DNA of 64,000 bases from Zymoseptoria tritici IPO323 (taxonomy: Eukaryota > Ascomycota > Dothideomycetes > Mycosphaerellales > Mycosphaerellaceae), in NCBI RefSeq assembly GCF_000219625.1, contig NC_018217.1, positions 1,488,001-1,552,000 on the forward strand. Direction: 5' to 3'. Below the pieces are notes generated by a model that was not told the origin of the DNA, made no database searches, and saw only the letters and a list, made by a program, of their open reading frames with translations. Below, one piece after another: positions 62,536 through 64,000 of the stretch. Each line of letters begins with the position of its first letter. The stretch's first letter is position 1. The position numbers and the translations under genes are program-made.

Positions 62536-64000
62536 TCAAACAATCTGGTAGTTCTCCGCCACAGAACGAATATCCTTGCTGAAACCAACATCCTGGTTCA
62601 TGTTCAACAAGCTCACACTGCCAACATCAATATCCACCCATGGCCGGCTCTTTGAGAAGCGGACTTGCATCGGGAAGAAGTCGCCCTCGCCCGATGCCTG
62701 CGCCTCGAATTCAAAGCTGCCGCTTGGATTGCTCTCGTCAACATCACCAATCGTCCAGTCTATGCTGTCGCCGCTGACTTCGTAGACTGCATCGAAGCTG
62801 GACACTGAAGGCTCTGAAGTCGAGTATGGTATGACAACAGTTACGTCCTTCAATGGATCATCGCCAGTGAGTTCGTATTCAACAGTAACGCTGTACGTGT
62901 CGGTCGAGCTCTCGGATAGCCACACGGTAAACTTGATCGGTGGATCTTGAACATCGTCGGGCTTCGCATTGAGACGCCATCGCATGACTTGAATGCTGTT
63001 GTTGGCAGGGAAGCCTTTGCTGGTATCCGTGAGTTGGATTGTGTTGTTGTTTTTGAATTCTGCCTTGTCGACCTTGGGGTGAGCGTTGAGCTGTGCTCCT
63101 TTTGTGTCGCCGACTGCGAGGTCAAGCTTGACCTGTGTGAGACTTGCATCGGTGATGCGTAGTTGCAGATCTCCCTTGACCTCGAACGCCTCGATGGTAC
63201 CTTCGCGAGAAAAACGGGCCGTGATGGACTCTGCGACTGTGACGTGAATTCCTTCTCGATCAAGGCTGCCACGCGTTGCTGGGATGGATGGCTGCACGGG
63301 TGCCGCAGGTGTAGGCACGCCAGCGAGAGGTGCGCTCGCTTCTGCCTCTGGTCCCAAATCGCCGCGAACTTGATCGAACATGGAGGTGCCAGGCTTTTTC
63401 TTGCCCAGCTGCATTCCCTTTCCTCTCGAGGCCAGGGGCTTGTTGAATGAGGGGTTCTTCGCAGCGTTGTAGGAGTCGTATGAGTCGGTCATACTAGGCG
63501 CAGCGGGAGTCGGAGCAGTGTACGTCGGGTATGATGGCTGTCTGCTGCCCATGCCGCCCGCACCGCTACCACCAGCCCTGGCATTTCGCGAGATCTCTTT
63601 GCGCTGCATCTCTAGCTGCTTGGCCTTGCGTTTTCGCTCCTCGGAAGCCTCCAATTCCTTGTTGCGCGAGATGATTTCCTGTATTCTCTCTTCGTGCGAT
63701 TCCATGTCGAGGAAAGTCTTGATCTGGCTCATTGTCAAGTTCTCCCGGTATCCCTGAGTGACCACCTCGTCGAAAGCCGAAAGTAATTCGAACGCATTTC
63801 TGGAAATCTCCCGCTCGTCCATGCTCTTGCAAATCGAGGCTACGACCTGGGCGAAGAGGTGCAGGGTGGAGATGTCCTGGAGAATGTTGGACTGGCGGTT
63901 CGTGATGAGGACCATGTACAGCTCGTCCAATGGCTGGTATACGAATCGCACATTGTCCTGCTCGACTGTTGTGTGCTGAGAGGCGGTGTCTGCGAGTTTC
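62536..64000 (-). CDS. RET2: Coatomer delta subunit (delta-COP), 5' end outside the window
   Basis: Subunit of the COPI coat for Golgi-to-ER transport. The frame enters at the right edge (residues KLADTASQHTTVEQDNVRFV) and ends at the TAA at 62536-62538; about 488 codons are visible, so roughly the first 30-50 residues are missing. The longin-like N-terminal domain includes YQPLDELYMVLITNRQSNIL and LHLFAQVVASICK. A charged coiled coil follows (SRNKELEASEERKRKAKQLE), then a Gly/Pro/Ser linker (SYPTYTAPTPAAP) and the mu-homology domain (about 240-487; IQVMRWRLNAKP, VTVVIPYST, FPMQVRFSKSRPWVDIDV). The C-terminus ends NYQIV. Confidence 0.95.
   Translation of the reverse strand, partial: KLADTASQHTTVEQDNVRFVYQPLDELYMVLITNRQSNILQDISTLHLFAQVVASICKSMDEREISRNAFELLSAFDEVVTQGYRENLTMSQIKTFLDMESHEERIQEIISRNKELEASEERKRKAKQLEMQRKEISRNARAGGSGAGGMGSRQPSYPTYTAPTPAAPSMTDSYDSYNAAKNPSFNKPLASRGKGMQLGKKKPGTSMFDQVRGDLGPEAEASAPLAGVPTPAAPVQPSIPATRGSLDREGIHVTVAESITARFSREGTIEAFEVKGDLQLRITDASLTQVKLDLAVGDTKGAQLNAHPKVDKAEFKNNNTIQLTDTSKGFPANNSIQVMRWRLNAKPDDVQDPPIKFTVWLSESSTDTYSVTVEYELTGDDPLKDVTVVIPYSTSEPSVSSFDAVYEVSGDSIDWTIGDVDESNPSGSFEFEAQASGEGDFFPMQVRFSKSRPWVDIDVGSVSLLNMNQDVGFSKDIRSVAENYQIV

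Overview
This window is nuclear DNA of a filamentous ascomycete (Pezizomycotina; I infer Dothideomycetes, probably a Capnodiales-type species). Evidence: short introns of about 47-67 nt with GTRNGT donors and CTAAY-like branch points; fungal housekeeping genes in mixed orientation; and transposons carrying the CpA-to-TpA damage typical of repeat-induced point mutation (RIP).

Left part (1-28311) is a transposon nest. Positions 1-3519 are a RIP-wrecked Tad-like LINE on the minus strand, followed by a RIP-wrecked Tc1/mariner transposase (about 3540-4511, plus) and a unique stretch without a recognisable gene (4512-6072). Positions 6081-28303 form one 22.2 kb hAT-type element with 15-bp terminal inverted repeats (CAGTGTTGTTCAAAC) and a perfect 8-bp target duplication (GTATGAGG). 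Its transposase gene (minus strand, about 833 codons) is split by a 13.4 kb Ty3/gypsy chromovirus (7407-20780) with identical 92-bp LTRs and a 5-bp duplication (ATAGA). Without the retroelement the hAT element is still about 8.8 kb and holds, besides the transposase, three spliced candidate genes I do not recognise (23599-24020 plus, 24460-25458 plus, 26871-27337 minus), a long inverted repeat, a 160-bp tandem array and subterminal TACTAT-type repeats. The first two candidates are open although CA and TG dinucleotides are almost absent; the 300-residue one has no His, Gln, Trp or Cys. This is the main novelty candidate: a cargo-bearing hAT element whose genes look remodelled by RIP pressure while staying open.

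The chromovirus encodes Gag with a C2H2 finger, a -1 frameshift site next to the gag stop, Pol (protease, RT, RNase H, integrase, chromodomain) and, after Pol, an extra 1,180-codon ORF of unknown function. Its frames are broken only by TAG and TAA codons, never by internal TGA, and the RT active site reads YIDN. A roughly 12-nt motif is scattered over the whole element.

Right part (28312-64000) is ordinary gene-dense host DNA: amidase (+), 2-isopropylmalate synthase (-), peroxisomal acyl-CoA thioesterase (-), N2227/carnosine-type methyltransferase (-), PAC4-like proteasome chaperone (+), AP-endonuclease-like nuclease (-), class III aminotransferase (+), SRP19/Sec65 (-), LAMMER kinase (-), UBX/UAS protein (-), PAN3 (+), Hsp104 (+), NIPA-type magnesium transporter (+), APC4 (-) and delta-COP (-, cut by the window end). 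The genes do not form a pathway cluster. Exon coordinates come from reading splice signals by eye and checking that phases close.
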